A stretch of 64,000 bases of DNA from assembly GCF_003449015.1 (NCBI RefSeq), contig NZ_QRGD01000006.1, forward strand, positions 124,001 through 188,000, written 5' to 3'. The notes beneath the pieces are model-generated. The model had not been told where the DNA came from and ran no database searches. It saw only the letters and a list, made by a program, of their open reading frames with translations. The position numbers and the translations under genes are program-made. Source of the stretch: Aureibaculum luteum. Lineage in GTDB: Bacteria; Bacteroidota; Bacteroidia; Flavobacteriales; Flavobacteriaceae. Of this stretch, positions 53,849 through 63,636 are shown one piece after another; within the stretch, counting starts at the first letter, position 1; each line of letters opens with the position of its first letter.

Positions 53849-55540
53849 TTAAACTGCAGATACAAAAAGACCTTCCTCCGTTTTAGAGACTTCAGCTAAT
53901 TTATTTTTGGTCAACCCTTTTATGGTCTTATCCCATTTTTTATTACTCAAACCTGATTGTGACTTCAGTACATTCAAATCTATTGGAGAGTTTGTTTTTA
54001 GTAGTTTTAAAACTGCCTTTTCTTCCTCTGTCATTTCAATAGCCTTTCTTTCTGGACGCATTTGAGGGAAGAATAATACTTCTTGAATGGATTGCTGATT
54101 GGTTAAAAACATGATTAATCTATCCATACCAATTCCCAATCCAGATGTAGGTGGCATACCATATTCTAATGCACGTAAAAAGTCATAATCTATAAATTCT
54201 GTAGCTTCATCATCACCTTTTTGAGCTAATTTTAATTGATGCTCAAAACGTTCTCTTTGGTCAATCGGATCGTTCAATTCAGAATAGGCATTTGCTACTT
54301 CTTTACCACAAACCATCAATTCAAAACGCTCTGTTAGTTCAGGATTAGTACGGTGCTCTTTACACAACGGGCTCATCTCTTTTGGATAATCAGTTATATA
54401 CGTAGGCTGTATATAATTACCTTCACATTTTTCTCCAAAAATCTCATCTATCAACTTCCCTTTCCCCATAGTTTCGTCAACATCAATACCCATACCCTTA
54501 GCAGCTTGACGAATTTCATCTTCTGATTTATTGGTAATATCAAATCCTGTAAACTCAATAATAGAATCGGTCATTGTTACTCTTTTGTAAGGAGCCTTAA
54601 AATTAATTTTATGTTCTCCAAAAGTAGCTTCTGAGGTTCCGTTTACGGCAACAGCACAATATTCTAATAGGTTTTCTACAAACTCCATCATCCAATTATA
54701 ATCTTTGTACGCTACATAAATTTCCATAGCTGTAAATTCAGGATTATGCGTTCTGTCCATCCCTTCGTTACGGAAGTTTTTAGAAAACTCATAAACACCG
54801 TCAAATCCTCCGACAATTAATCTTTTCAGATATAATTCATTAGCAATACGCATATACAATGGCATATCTAAACTATTATGATGCGTAACAAATGGTCTTG
54901 CCGCAGCACCTCCTGGAATTGGCTGTAAAACTGGCGTCTCAACTTCAAAATAACCTGCGTCATTAAAATATTTACGCATCGCATTAAAAAGCTTTGTACG
55001 TTTTACAAATACTTCTTTAACATTTGGGTTTACTACCAAATCTGCATAACGTTGACGGTAACGCATTTCAGGGTCATTAAATTCGTCATGTGTATTCCCT
55101 TCAGCATCTACTTTAGGTAATGGTAATGGCTTTAGTGTTTTACTTAAAAGCGTAAAATTCTTTACTTTTATCGTTTTTTCGCCAACTTTAGTTAGAAACA
55201 ACTCCCCTTCAATTCCTATAAAGTCGCCAATGTCTAATAATTTTTTATAGACAGTGTTGTATTTACTTTTATCTTCACCTGTACAAATTTCATCACGGTT
55301 AAAATAGACTTGTATTCTACCATCACTATCTTGCAACTCAGCAAAACTGGCATTTCCTTGTATACGGCGTGACATTAATCGTCCAGCAACAATAACCTTT
55401 TTTCCTTCTTCAAATTCAGATTTCACCTTCTTAGAAGTATGATCTAATGGATATAAATCTGCTGGATAAGGATTGATTCCTAACTCACGAAGTTTTTGTA
55501 ATTTTTCTCGTCTTACGATTTCTTGTTCTGACAATGCCAT
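53849..55540 (-). CDS. lysS: Lysyl-tRNA synthetase, class II
   Basis: Charges tRNA-Lys. 563 residues, slightly longer than E. coli LysS because of a C-terminal extension of about 65 residues (from about 500, EEKAVLKLLKTNSPIDLNVL), a feature seen in Bacteroidota. The OB-fold anticodon domain includes VAGRLMSRRIQGNASFAELQ. Class II motifs follow: motif 1 near FNAMRKYFNDAGYFEVETPV, motif 2 in FRNEGMDRTHNPEFTAMEIY, and motif 3 in GLGIGMDRLIMFL. A TATCTTTG -7 box lies 22 bp upstream. Confidence 0.97.
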   Translation of the reverse strand: MALSEQEIVRREKLQKLRELGINPYPADLYPLDHTSKKVKSEFEEGKKVIVAGRLMSRRIQGNASFAELQDSDGRIQVYFNRDEICTGEDKSKYNTVYKKLLDIGDFIGIEGELFLTKVGEKTIKVKNFTLLSKTLKPLPLPKVDAEGNTHDEFNDPEMRYRQRYADLVVNPNVKEVFVKRTKLFNAMRKYFNDAGYFEVETPVLQPIPGGAAARPFVTHHNSLDMPLYMRIANELYLKRLIVGGFDGVYEFSKNFRNEGMDRTHNPEFTAMEIYVAYKDYNWMMEFVENLLEYCAVAVNGTSEATFGEHKINFKAPYKRVTMTDSIIEFTGFDITNKSEDEIRQAAKGMGIDVDETMGKGKLIDEIFGEKCEGNYIQPTYITDYPKEMSPLCKEHRTNPELTERFELMVCGKEVANAYSELNDPIDQRERFEHQLKLAQKGDDEATEFIDYDFLRALEYGMPPTSGLGIGMDRLIMFLTNQQSIQEVLFFPQMRPERKAIEMTEEEKAVLKLLKTNSPIDLNVLKSQSGLSNKKWDKTIKGLTKNKLAEVSKTEEGLFVSAV

Positions 55541-55562
55541 ATAAATGCTATTAATTTGGCGG

Positions 55563-55570
55563 CAAAGATA
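55563..55570 (-). promoter_or_regulatory. -7 promoter element TATCTTTG before lysS
   Basis: Exact match to TAnnTTTG on the minus strand, 22 bp from the lysS ATG. The -33 element is not well placed. Confidence 0.5.
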
Positions 55571-55640
55571 TGATATTTTCTAAACAAAAACTTGTAACAA
55601 AACACTATAAACCACGTCTTATTGGTAGATAAAATTCTAC

Positions 55641-55648
55641 TATCTTTG
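55641..55648 (+). promoter_or_regulatory. -7 promoter element TATCTTTG before the Pmp3-type gene
   Basis: Exact match to TAnnTTTG, 14 bases before the ATG at 55663, implying a very short leader. A TTG lies 16 bases further upstream (55622-55624), short of the usual 19. Confidence 0.5.
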
Positions 55649-55662
55649 TAAACTAAATTATT

Positions 55663-55821
55663 ATGGGTTGTTTTAGAGTATTGCTCTCAATTATTTGTCC
55701 GCCTTTGGCAGTTATAGATAAAGGCTGTGGATCAATGATAATTGTATTCCTTTTAACCTTATGTGGTTGGGTGCCTGGGGTAATTGCAGCTTTAATTATT
55801 TTGAATAATCCTAAAAATTAA
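55663..55821 (+). CDS. Pmp3/YqaE-family small membrane peptide
   Basis: 52 residues, two short membrane helices. The family pattern CPPLAVI (residues 12-18), then GCG, and a second helix with LTLCGWVPGVIAALIIL matches Pmp3/YqaE (UPF0057), small hydrophobic proteins linked to salt and membrane-potential stress. The middle (VIDKGCGSMIIVFL) differs from the usual LINILLT. It is only 7 bp before the lipoprotein gene, so the two form an operon. Confidence 0.88.
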   Translation: MGCFRVLLSIICPPLAVIDKGCGSMIIVFLLTLCGWVPGVIAALIILNNPKN

Positions 55822-55828
55822 AATTACT

Positions 55829-56560
55829 ATGTTAAGAAATTTATTAATTGTTACTAGTTTATTGTTCTTACTGACCAGCTGTGCTTTTACAGAAGAAATC
55901 CATATTAATAATGATGGTAGTGGAACCTACAATTTTAAAATTGATATGAGCGAAATGATGCAAGAAATGCAAGACATGGGTACAAAAGACTCTACAGCTG
56001 CCTCAAAATCGATAGACACCACCTTCAATTTTAAAGATATTTTAGAAGAGAAAAAAGACAGTATTGCACAATTGTCTAAAGAAGAACAGGCGGCTATAAA
56101 AGCCATAGCTGATATGAATTTGCACCTTCAGGTTGATGATGAAAAAGGCAAAATGCTCATGGATTTTGGTTTAAACTTTAAAGATGTTTCTGAAATAAAG
56201 AATATGGAAGAAAAACTGACTAAAGCAATGTCCGTAAATAAAAACAAAGGTAATGCCCCTTTGATGAACAAATCAAATGTGACTTTTAGCCTAAATGGTA
56301 ATAATTTCGTTAGAAAAACTATTCCAAAAAAATTGACGACAGAAGAAGAAAATGAAGTTGATAAAAGTATACAACAATCAGGTTCTTTTCTAGATGGTAG
56401 CATGTATAAACTAATTTATCATTTTGAGAAAAAAATTAAAAGTGTTTCACATAAAGAAGCCAGTATTAGTAACGATGGTAAAACATTAACTATTGAAGTA
56501 CCAATGGACTCATTAGTAAAACACCCGAAATTACTAGATTTTACATTGAAATTGAAATAA
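55829..56560 (+). CDS. Lipoprotein of unknown function
   Basis: 243 residues. The lipobox LLTSC places the lipidated Cys near residue 18. The mature part has an opening beta segment (EIHINNDGSGTYNFKIDM), a Met/Glu/Lys-rich helical middle (about 40-140) and a beta C-terminus (SNDGKTLTIEVPMDSL). This overall style is common among lipoproteins of Bacteroidota, but no named family was recognised. It is co-transcribed after the Pmp3-type peptide. A short GC-rich repeat lies between it and lipB. Confidence 0.7.
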   Translation: MLRNLLIVTSLLFLLTSCAFTEEIHINNDGSGTYNFKIDMSEMMQEMQDMGTKDSTAASKSIDTTFNFKDILEEKKDSIAQLSKEEQAAIKAIADMNLHLQVDDEKGKMLMDFGLNFKDVSEIKNMEEKLTKAMSVNKNKGNAPLMNKSNVTFSLNGNNFVRKTIPKKLTTEEENEVDKSIQQSGSFLDGSMYKLIYHFEKKIKSVSHKEASISNDGKTLTIEVPMDSLVKHPKLLDFTLKLK

Positions 56561-56562
56561 AA

Positions 56563-56598
56563 ATCCCATCCCTAACCCTTCCCTTAGGAAAGGGAATT
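56563..56598. repeat. Candidate dispersed repeat (CCCTAACCCTTCCC type) between the lipoprotein and lipB
   Basis: A C-rich run followed by a G-rich run (TTCCC pairing with GGGAA) that stands out from the AT-rich surroundings and resembles short dispersed repeats known in this phylum. Only one copy is in the window. Confidence 0.4.
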
Positions 56599-56609
56599 AT
56601 TATAGACAA

Positions 56610-57332
56610 TTGGAAATAAAAAATAAAAACATACAACTACAAGATTTAGGCACAAAAGATTATAAGGATACTTGGGATTATCAGGAGGAATTATTTGATG
56701 CTATTATTCAAATAAAACGGAAAAATAGAAATGATAATTTAAGTATTAAAACGCCTAATCATTTTTTATTTGTAGAGCATCCGCATGTTTATACCTTAGG
56801 AAAAAGTGGCGATTTAAATAATTTATTACTAGATGAAAAACAACTTGTAGACAAAGGCATCACCTTTCATAAGATTAATAGAGGTGGCGATATTACCTAT
56901 CACGGTTTTGGACAAATAGTGGGCTACCCTATTTTAGATTTAGATAATTTCTTTAATGATATTGGCAAGTATATGCGATCTTTAGAAGAAACTATTATCA
57001 GGGTTTTGGCTGAATATGGAATTAAAGGAGAGCGAAGTAAAGGTGAAACAGGGGTTTGGCTAGATGTTGGCACTCCATTTGCCCGTAAAATTTGTGCGTT
57101 AGGTGTGCGAAGTAGTCGTTGGGTAACGATGCATGGTTTTGCTTTAAACGCAAATACCAACTTAGGGTATTTTGATCATATTATTCCCTGTGGTATTCGT
57201 GGTAAAGCGGTTACCTCTATGGAAGTTGAATTGGGTTCAACATTAAATATTGAAGAAGTAAAATCTAAAATATTAAAACACTTTACAGATGTGTTTGAAG
57301 TAACCTTTGTTAAGGACCAAGTGAATATTTAA
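56610..57332 (+). CDS. lipB: Lipoyl(octanoyl) transferase
   Basis: Moves octanoate from acyl carrier protein to lipoyl domains of 2-oxoacid dehydrogenases, first step of lipoate synthesis. 240 residues. The start is TTG (LEIKNKNIQLQDLG); no ATG is available upstream. Signatures are HPHVYTLGKSGD, NRGGDITYHGFGQIVGYPIL and the catalytic Cys in IIPCGIRGKAVTSM with Lys close by. It lies 50 bp after the lipoprotein and converges on the nucleoid-associated protein gene. Confidence 0.95.
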   Translation: MEIKNKNIQLQDLGTKDYKDTWDYQEELFDAIIQIKRKNRNDNLSIKTPNHFLFVEHPHVYTLGKSGDLNNLLLDEKQLVDKGITFHKINRGGDITYHGFGQIVGYPILDLDNFFNDIGKYMRSLEETIIRVLAEYGIKGERSKGETGVWLDVGTPFARKICALGVRSSRWVTMHGFALNANTNLGYFDHIIPCGIRGKAVTSMEVELGSTLNIEEVKSKILKHFTDVFEVTFVKDQVNI

Positions 57333-57401
57333 TTCATGGTACTTTTCTGTTGTTGTATACTAAAAGTAAGACCATAAAGGTTCTTCATGTGACCTTTTGC
57401 A

Positions 57402-58451
57402 TCAATCTTCTTCATTAAAATAGACTTTATAATATTGCATTTTACGCACTTCGTCATAGCCTTTTTCTAAATACTCTTCAGCTGCATCTGGAGCATCAAT
57501 ATCCAATTTTATTTGAATATTTGTATCTAATTTAATTTCTGTTTTTATCTTTTTCTTTTGTTTTTTTACAACCGCTTCTGAAATAGAAAACTGATTGCGA
57601 ACCAATACACCATTTGTGTCTTCAAATTGTTTTTTATAACCTTCAAACAATTCTTTTGTGCCCTCTTCTTCAAAAACGGTTTCTTTAAAATCGTCGACAT
57701 TAACCGTTTCATTTTCCTTAAAAAAGTCAATGGTTTGTGCTAAAAACTGATTTTGTTGTTGATTACCAAATTCTTGTTTTATAACCTCTTCAGAAAAGTC
57801 TTTACACAAATCTATATAAACCTGAGTATGTCTATTACTATCATCAGCGAATTTAATATTTAAAAAATTCTGTATCCAATATTGAGCGTCGTAATTATTG
57901 TTATCTACTGTTAAAACAGTATAACCAGCATCATCTTGAGAGTTGATTACCAAACACCCTTTATCAACTCTTTTTGTACTTATCCCTTTTTGCACAAAAA
58001 CATCATAACTATTATCCTCTAAATAGGTTTGAAAAAAGTCGGCTTTGTTTTCAATTTTAAAAATACCCAACGCTTGCGTATTTACATCTCTGTATTCAAT
58101 ATCTTCAAATAAGGCAATGATAACGTCACCTGTTTTTATTTGAGCCGAATTAGACTGTTCAAATAAATGTTTAACTACATTTTTTGAAACTTCAATAAAT
58201 GAACTCTCCTCTTTAAAAATGTTTTGGGCATAGCTATTAATTTCATTTAAATTAATATCTGCATGATGGTTAAAACGATAACTCTCTGTTAAGTTACCAA
58301 AAGGTTTTAATAAAAAAGGCTGCATTAATTTATAGCTATCTTCATCAAACGTTACTACATCTTCTGAATACACATTTTTAGCTTCGTTAAATTTATTACC
58401 TACCTTATGAATAATAAATTTTGAAATAAATGCCTTGTTTCTTTTAATCAT
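57402..58451 (-). CDS. Nucleoid-associated protein, NdpA/YejK family
   Basis: 349 residues, matching the 37-kDa nucleoid-associated family. The opening FISKFIIHKVGNKFNEAKNV and the middle with IIALFEDIEYRDVNTQALGI and QYWIQNFLNIKFADDSN fit. The E. coli homologue is nucleoid-bound; its exact action is unclear. It is single, on the minus strand, converging on lipB. Confidence 0.85.
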   Translation of the reverse strand: MIKRNKAFISKFIIHKVGNKFNEAKNVYSEDVVTFDEDSYKLMQPFLLKPFGNLTESYRFNHHADINLNEINSYAQNIFKEESSFIEVSKNVVKHLFEQSNSAQIKTGDVIIALFEDIEYRDVNTQALGIFKIENKADFFQTYLEDNSYDVFVQKGISTKRVDKGCLVINSQDDAGYTVLTVDNNNYDAQYWIQNFLNIKFADDSNRHTQVYIDLCKDFSEEVIKQEFGNQQQNQFLAQTIDFFKENETVNVDDFKETVFEEEGTKELFEGYKKQFEDTNGVLVRNQFSISEAVVKKQKKKIKTEIKLDTNIQIKLDIDAPDAAEEYLEKGYDEVRKMQYYKVYFNEED

Positions 58452-58537
58452 GTTATTGAAAATTTAGAATGGCAAATGTAGTATTACCTTTTTGAATTTT
58501 CAATTTGAATAACAGTTATTCTTCTATGTTAAGAAAA

Positions 58538-59227
58538 CTATTTACTAATTTTAGTTAATTCTTGTGAACCTATTAACTTCCCTTTTTTATTATACGATTC
58601 AGATTTAATTATTGCTTTGTCTTCACTATGCCATTCTACACCGCTACCTTTCACTTTTATAAAACCTATCTTACTTTCAAAATCATAAGTCAGTTTAATG
58701 CAATTAAATGTTCCTGCTTTAGTGGTAATTGATTCATTTCCCACAATCTTTCTATTGGTAATATCCATCGTTACTGTAACAATCTTTAAATCATTATTAA
58801 ATACTGTTACCGTAATTGACCCATCATTCAAATTAGTACCAACTTTCATTTTATTAGGAAACTCGAGTATATCTCCTTGCATTTCAACTGTAAAGTCGTC
58901 ACTATTATAATTAGAAATTTGATTACTATCAAAAAAACGAATCATATCTATTGCAATCAAACCATCTGTGCATAACACTTTATATTCTGAACTAAATGTT
59001 TCATCTTCCTTACCAGTAGAAGTAGACATTTTAATTAAAGCTGAAATCTTACCACCCGCACTGCTTATGTTTTCAGTCTTATGCGTACTTTTCGAAGTCT
59101 CTTTACCTTTTTTATTAAATTGGGTATATTCTAATAATGTACCTTCATTTAGAATTAAGAAATTACAATCTTGAGCTACTAATTGTAGTGTGAAAAACAA
59201 GCACAATCCTAATATTATATTTTTCAT
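58538..59227 (-). CDS. Exported protein, DUF3108-like
   Basis: 229 residues with a signal peptide (MKNIILGLCLFFTLQLVA, cleaved near QDC). The mature part is all-beta: EGTLLEYTQFNKKGKETSKS, SEYKVLCTDGLIAIDMIRFF, TTKAGTFNCIKLTYDFESK and SGVEWHSEDKAIIKSESYNK. This pattern is like the DUF3108 beta-barrel fold found in periplasmic proteins, a likeness judged by eye only. The role is unknown. It is alone between ndpA-like and rnhB, all on the minus strand. Confidence 0.65.
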   Translation of the reverse strand: MKNIILGLCLFFTLQLVAQDCNFLILNEGTLLEYTQFNKKGKETSKSTHKTENISSAGGKISALIKMSTSTGKEDETFSSEYKVLCTDGLIAIDMIRFFDSNQISNYNSDDFTVEMQGDILEFPNKMKVGTNLNDGSITVTVFNNDLKIVTVTMDITNRKIVGNESITTKAGTFNCIKLTYDFESKIGFIKVKGSGVEWHSEDKAIIKSESYNKKGKLIGSQELTKISK

Positions 59228-59365
59228 AATTATACTTTTATAAGTTCAATTCTACCTTTTGCATTTTACTTTCGGGCTTACTATTACCAATAGTAAGAAA
59301 ATAAATCGGTCAAGTCAAGTAGCACTTATAAAATGGGGGAAAACCCCCCTATGCTAAAATTTCTA

Positions 59366-59947
59366 TTATGAAGACAATAACCTAAATGTCAACCTATGAT
59401 GTTCTGTTGTTCCAAACGCTTTAATTGCCAACCTATGCTGCTTAGTAGGGTACCCTTTATTCTGTTTCCAATTGTAGTGTGGAAAATCATCGTGAAGTTT
59501 TTTCATATACTCATCGCGATAGGTTTTTGCTAATACTGAAGCTGCGGCTATACTCATAAATTTACTATCACCCTTTACAATAGTTTCATGTGGTACTTCT
59601 TTATATGGATTGAATTTATTACCATCTACAATTATATATTCAGCTTTTAAAGAGAGTTGATCTATAGCCTGATGCATTGCCAAAATAGAACTCTGTAAAA
59701 TATTTATTTCATCAATTTTATCTTGCCAAACAAAGCTAACGGCATACGCTAAAGCATTTTCCTCAATATAGGGTCTTAATTGAACGCGTTGCTTTTCAGT
59801 CAACTGCTTTGAATCATTAAGAAAAGAATGTTTAAATTTTTTGGGCAAAATTACGGCGGCTGCCACAACTGGCCCTGCCAAGCAACCTCTCCCCGCTTCA
59901 TCTGTACCTACTTCTAATTCAAAGCCTGAATAATTTAATTGTAACAT
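59366..59947 (-). CDS. rnhB: Ribonuclease HII
   Basis: Removes single ribonucleotides and RNA-DNA junctions from DNA. 193 residues, standard. Catalytic residues are in [20 protein letters not shown] (DEAGRG, residues 16-21), [11 protein letters not shown] (Asp) and [20 protein letters not shown] (Asp/Ser). A TACTTTTG -7 box lies at 59970-59977 on the minus strand. It diverges from the large porin gene 92 bp away. Confidence 0.96.
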   Translation of the reverse strand: MLQLNYSGFELEVGTDEAGRGCLAGPVVAAAVILPKKFKHSFLNDSKQLTEKQRVQLRPYIEENALAYAVSFVWQDKIDEINILQSSILAMHQAIDQLSLKAEYIIVDGNKFNPYKEVPHETIVKGDSKFMSIAAASVLAKTYRDEYMKKLHDDFPHYNWKQNKGYPTKQHRLAIKAFGTTEHHRLTFRLLSS

Positions 59948-60015
59948 ATTATAAATCTTATTTATATATCAAAAGTAATACGAAATTTTGGCAAAATTTT
60001 ATCAAACAATTATTT

Positions 60016-60023
60016 TACCTTTG
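60016..60023 (+). promoter_or_regulatory. -7 promoter element TACCTTTG before the large porin gene
   Basis: Exact match to TAnnTTTG, 16 bases before the ATG at 60040; a TTTTG lies 25 bases upstream, a long spacing. Confidence 0.5.
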
Positions 60024-60039
60024 TTGCAATTATTAGTTT

Positions 60040-62010
60040 ATGCAAAAATACTTTTTTTTATTATTAACCCTTTGCTTCAGCTTTGGTATACACTCTCAAA
60101 TTAACCCTATTAATTCACCAAGAGGAATTAATGGAGAAGATCTATCAGAAAGAGACTCTGTAAGAGATAATCGTATGATTGATGTACAACTAAGTGGAAA
60201 AACACATTATACAGATTATAAAAAAATTTCTTATAAAGGAGATACCACATATATTGATACTACCTTAACAATAAATAAAGATTATATATTTAATTTTTTA
60301 CGTAAAGATAATTTCGAATTATTAGCTTTTCAAAATCAAGGACAAACTTTTAATAGTTTAGGCTATGATTTTTCTGAAGTTTCATTATTTCCTGAAATGG
60401 GAAATAGAGCCATGCATTTTAACTATTATGAAATAGAAGACATCAACTATTATAAGGTACCTACTCCCACTTCTGAATTGGCCTATAGAACGGGCTTAGA
60501 GCAAGGTCAATTTTTAGATGCACTATTAACTTTTAACACCTCTGAGCGTCAAAATATTTCTATTGCTTATAAAGGATTACGTTCCTTAGGAAAATACAGA
60601 AGTACTTTAAGTAGCCATGGTAACATGCGTTTTACATATAGTTATCAAACTAAAAATGATGCCTACAATTTAAATGCTCATATAACGGCACAAGACCTAT
60701 CAAATCAAGATAATGGAGGATTACCAGAGTTATCTTTATCCTATTTTGAAAGTAAAGATCCTAATTTTAGTGATAGAGGTAGATTAGAAACAAATTTTGA
60801 AGACGGGTTAAGCTCCTTACGTGGAAATAGGTATTATTTAGATCACAATTATAAAATTTGGCAACGAAATGATACGGTACGTCATAAAAAGAGTTATTTA
60901 AAAGTTGGGCATATTTTCAATTACGAACGCAAACATTATTACTTCACACAAACGGCTGCAAATAGTATTTTTGGAGATGCTTTTGATACAAGTATTGCTG
61001 ATAAATTAAACTATATTACATTAAAAAATGAAGGCTTTGTTGCTTTAAAATCGCCTTTGGTATTGGGTGAGCTACAATTTAAAGCAACACATTTTAATTA
61101 TAATTACAATTATAATAGTGCCGTTTATTTTGGTGATGACTTAGTTCCATCATCAATAAAAGGGAATTCTGTTTCAATTGGTGGAGCTTGGCAAACCAAT
61201 TTTAAGAAATTCAACATTAATGTAGAAACTGCAACAACATTATCTGGAGACCTTGTTGGCAACTATTTTAAGGGTTCTGCTGAATATAAACAAGACAGTC
61301 TTTTTACTTTTAAAGGCACATTATTGACAAACAGTAAATCACCAAACTTAAATTTTGAATTAAATCAAAGTAATTATATCAATTTCAATTGGTCTGGAAG
61401 CTTAAAAAATGAACGTACAAGAACCTTATTATTCGATTTAAAATCTGATAGAATTTTAAACGCTTCTGCACAAATTACACAAATAGATAATTACGCTTAT
61501 TTTGGAGACACTGCTACTGTCGGTTTTACTTCTCCTAGTCAGACAGATTTTACTGTAAATTACCTTAAATTAAAAATATCTAAAGAATTACGATTGGGTA
61601 AATTTGCATTAGATAATACTATAATGTATCAAAAAGTAGCCCAAGGAAGTTCTGTTTTTAGAGTACCTGAGTTAGTAACTAGAAACACCTTATACTTTGC
61701 TGATCATTTATTTAAAGGTGATCCTTTATACCTTCAAACAGGCGTAACATTAAACTATTTTACTAAATATTATGCCAATAGCTATAACCCTGTATTATCA
61801 GAATTTTATTTACAAAACGAACAGGAAATTGGTGGTTACCCAGTATTAGATTTTTTTATAAATGCACAAGTACAACGCACAAGACTTTATCTAAAATTTG
61901 AGCACTTTAATTCTAGTTTTGGTAAAACGGCAGATTATTATTCAGCTCCAAATTATCCCTATAGAGATTTTGTTATTCGGTTTGGTTTGGTTTGGAATTT
62001 CTTTATTTAA
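60040..62010 (+). CDS. Putative outer-membrane porin (Porin_10-like)
   Basis: 656 residues. A signal peptide (MQKYFFLLLTLCFSFGIHSQ) is followed by a periplasmic beta segment (MIDVQLSGKTHYTDYKKISY). From about residue 90 on there are repeated amphipathic strands and aromatic girdle residues (SLGKYRSTLSSHGNMRFTYS, NYYFTQT-style turns), ending in Phe-Ile. The overall pattern fits the Bacteroidota putative-porin family with a conserved QGQTFNSLGYDFSE near residue 105. Substrate unknown. The stop overlaps the convergent nhaC-type gene by 8 bp. Confidence 0.82.
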   Translation: MQKYFFLLLTLCFSFGIHSQINPINSPRGINGEDLSERDSVRDNRMIDVQLSGKTHYTDYKKISYKGDTTYIDTTLTINKDYIFNFLRKDNFELLAFQNQGQTFNSLGYDFSEVSLFPEMGNRAMHFNYYEIEDINYYKVPTPTSELAYRTGLEQGQFLDALLTFNTSERQNISIAYKGLRSLGKYRSTLSSHGNMRFTYSYQTKNDAYNLNAHITAQDLSNQDNGGLPELSLSYFESKDPNFSDRGRLETNFEDGLSSLRGNRYYLDHNYKIWQRNDTVRHKKSYLKVGHIFNYERKHYYFTQTAANSIFGDAFDTSIADKLNYITLKNEGFVALKSPLVLGELQFKATHFNYNYNYNSAVYFGDDLVPSSIKGNSVSIGGAWQTNFKKFNINVETATTLSGDLVGNYFKGSAEYKQDSLFTFKGTLLTNSKSPNLNFELNQSNYINFNWSGSLKNERTRTLLFDLKSDRILNASAQITQIDNYAYFGDTATVGFTSPSQTDFTVNYLKLKISKELRLGKFALDNTIMYQKVAQGSSVFRVPELVTRNTLYFADHLFKGDPLYLQTGVTLNYFTKYYANSYNPVLSEFYLQNEQEIGGYPVLDFFINAQVQRTRLYLKFEHFNSSFGKTADYYSAPNYPYRDFVIRFGLVWNFFI

Positions 62011-63490
62011 TTTCCTTACCAGCTAGCATTCTAATTTTTATATTCAATGCAGCAAAAATTAATGTCATAAAAGGACTTAACCAATTAAAAATTGCATAGA
62101 TAAAATACTCACCTACACCAACACCTAAAACACTAGATTGGTAAGCACCACAAGTATTCCATGGTATTAGCACTGAAGTTACCGTACCTGAATCTTCTAA
62201 GGTTCTACTTAAATTTTCAGGAGCTAAACCTTTATCTTCATAAGCCTTTTTAAACATTTTACCAGGGATTACTATGGCTAAATACTGATCAGAAGCCACA
62301 ATATTTAAACCTAAACAACTTACCACTGTTGCAGAAAATAAGCCAAAAACTGAAGATGCCAAACTTAATAAGGCTTTTGTAATTCTGGCCAACGCACCAA
62401 TACCATCCATTACGCCACCAAAAACCATAGCACAAATAATTAAAAAGATGGTCCAAAGCATACCTTCCATACCTCCAGAACTAAATAATTCATTCAATTT
62501 TTCATTTGTTGTAACAATCTCAGTATCTACGAATACTGCATTAATTATGGATTGAAAATTACTTTCAGACAAACTACTTAAAACATCTGATTGAAAAATA
62601 AATGCAAAAACAGCGGCTAATAAGACACCTGCACTTAAAGCTATCAAAGGTTTTGTTTTTAATAATATCAGAGCGATAACCGTTAATGGTACAATAAACA
62701 AATAAGGTGTTATATGAAAAGTGGATTTAATAGTATCTAATAAATTACTAACGTTAGCATTACCATTAGTCTCTATGGTAGTACTTAGTATTCCAAAAAC
62801 AATTAAAGTTATTAAAATTGTAGGTACAGTTGTAATTGACATGTATTTTATATGCGTAAACAAATCTGTGCCTGCCATGGCAGGAGCAAGATTTGTAGTA
62901 TCACTTAAAGGTGACATTTTATCACCAAAATAAGCTCCTGAAATTACAGCACCAGCAATCATTCCTGTAGGAATTCCCAGTGCAGTACCAATACCAACTA
63001 AAGCAATACCTACTGTGGCTGAAGTGGTCCAAGAACTACCTGTAGCTATTGAAATAACAGCTGCAATAACAACAGATGCTGGTAAAAATATACTGGGACT
63101 TAATAATTGAAGTCCGTAATACACCATTGCTGGTATAACTCCACTTACCAACCAAGTACCAGCCAAAGCACCAACCAAAAACAAAATCATTATGGGAACA
63201 AAAACACTTTTCCAGTTTTCCCAAATTTCGGTAAGCATTATATTTAAAGGAACTTTATTTAAAAATCCGACTATGGCAGCTATACCTCCACCAATTAACA
63301 AAATAAATTGATTTGAATATTCACCCAACCATTCCCCTTCTTTATAAAAAATATTATAGGCTAACAAGGCCATTAATATTAAAACTGGAGTCAAAGCTTC
63401 CCAAATATTAAGTTCTTTATTATCTATTATTTTGTTATGTGTAACTTTAGAACTTATATCAATTTCAGAAATATTCTTTTCGTCTTCCAT
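62003..63490 (-). CDS. nhaC: NhaC-type Na+/H+ antiporter
   Basis: About 495 residues from the ATG at 63490; a TTG at 63535 adds a doubtful extension and was rejected. About twelve membrane helices. Family signatures are LLIGGGIAAIVGFLNKVPLN, IATGSSWTTSATVGIALVGI, GAVISGAYFGDKMSPLSDTT (the NhaC core with Asp) and NIVASDQYLAIVIPGKMF. It exports sodium or another cation in exchange for protons, or acts as a malate/lactate-type antiporter in the same family. The 3' end overlaps the porin stop by 8 bp. Confidence 0.9.
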   Translation of the reverse strand: MEDEKNISEIDISSKVTHNKIIDNKELNIWEALTPVLILMALLAYNIFYKEGEWLGEYSNQFILLIGGGIAAIVGFLNKVPLNIMLTEIWENWKSVFVPIMILFLVGALAGTWLVSGVIPAMVYYGLQLLSPSIFLPASVVIAAVISIATGSSWTTSATVGIALVGIGTALGIPTGMIAGAVISGAYFGDKMSPLSDTTNLAPAMAGTDLFTHIKYMSITTVPTILITLIVFGILSTTIETNGNANVSNLLDTIKSTFHITPYLFIVPLTVIALILLKTKPLIALSAGVLLAAVFAFIFQSDVLSSLSESNFQSIINAVFVDTEIVTTNEKLNELFSSGGMEGMLWTIFLIICAMVFGGVMDGIGALARITKALLSLASSVFGLFSATVVSCLGLNIVASDQYLAIVIPGKMFKKAYEDKGLAPENLSRTLEDSGTVTSVLIPWNTCGAYQSSVLGVGVGEYFIYAIFNWLSPFMTLIFAALNIKIRMLAGKEIK

Positions 63491-63636
63491 TAGGTTGGTT
63501 TTGTACTGTAATATTACGAAAAATACTAAAGACAATAAAAGGGTATTAGCATGTTAAATCCAAAAAGTCAAACTTACTCACTACCAATGAGTTAAATTTT
63601 TATTATTATCTTTAATGCAAACTAAACTAATTTATT

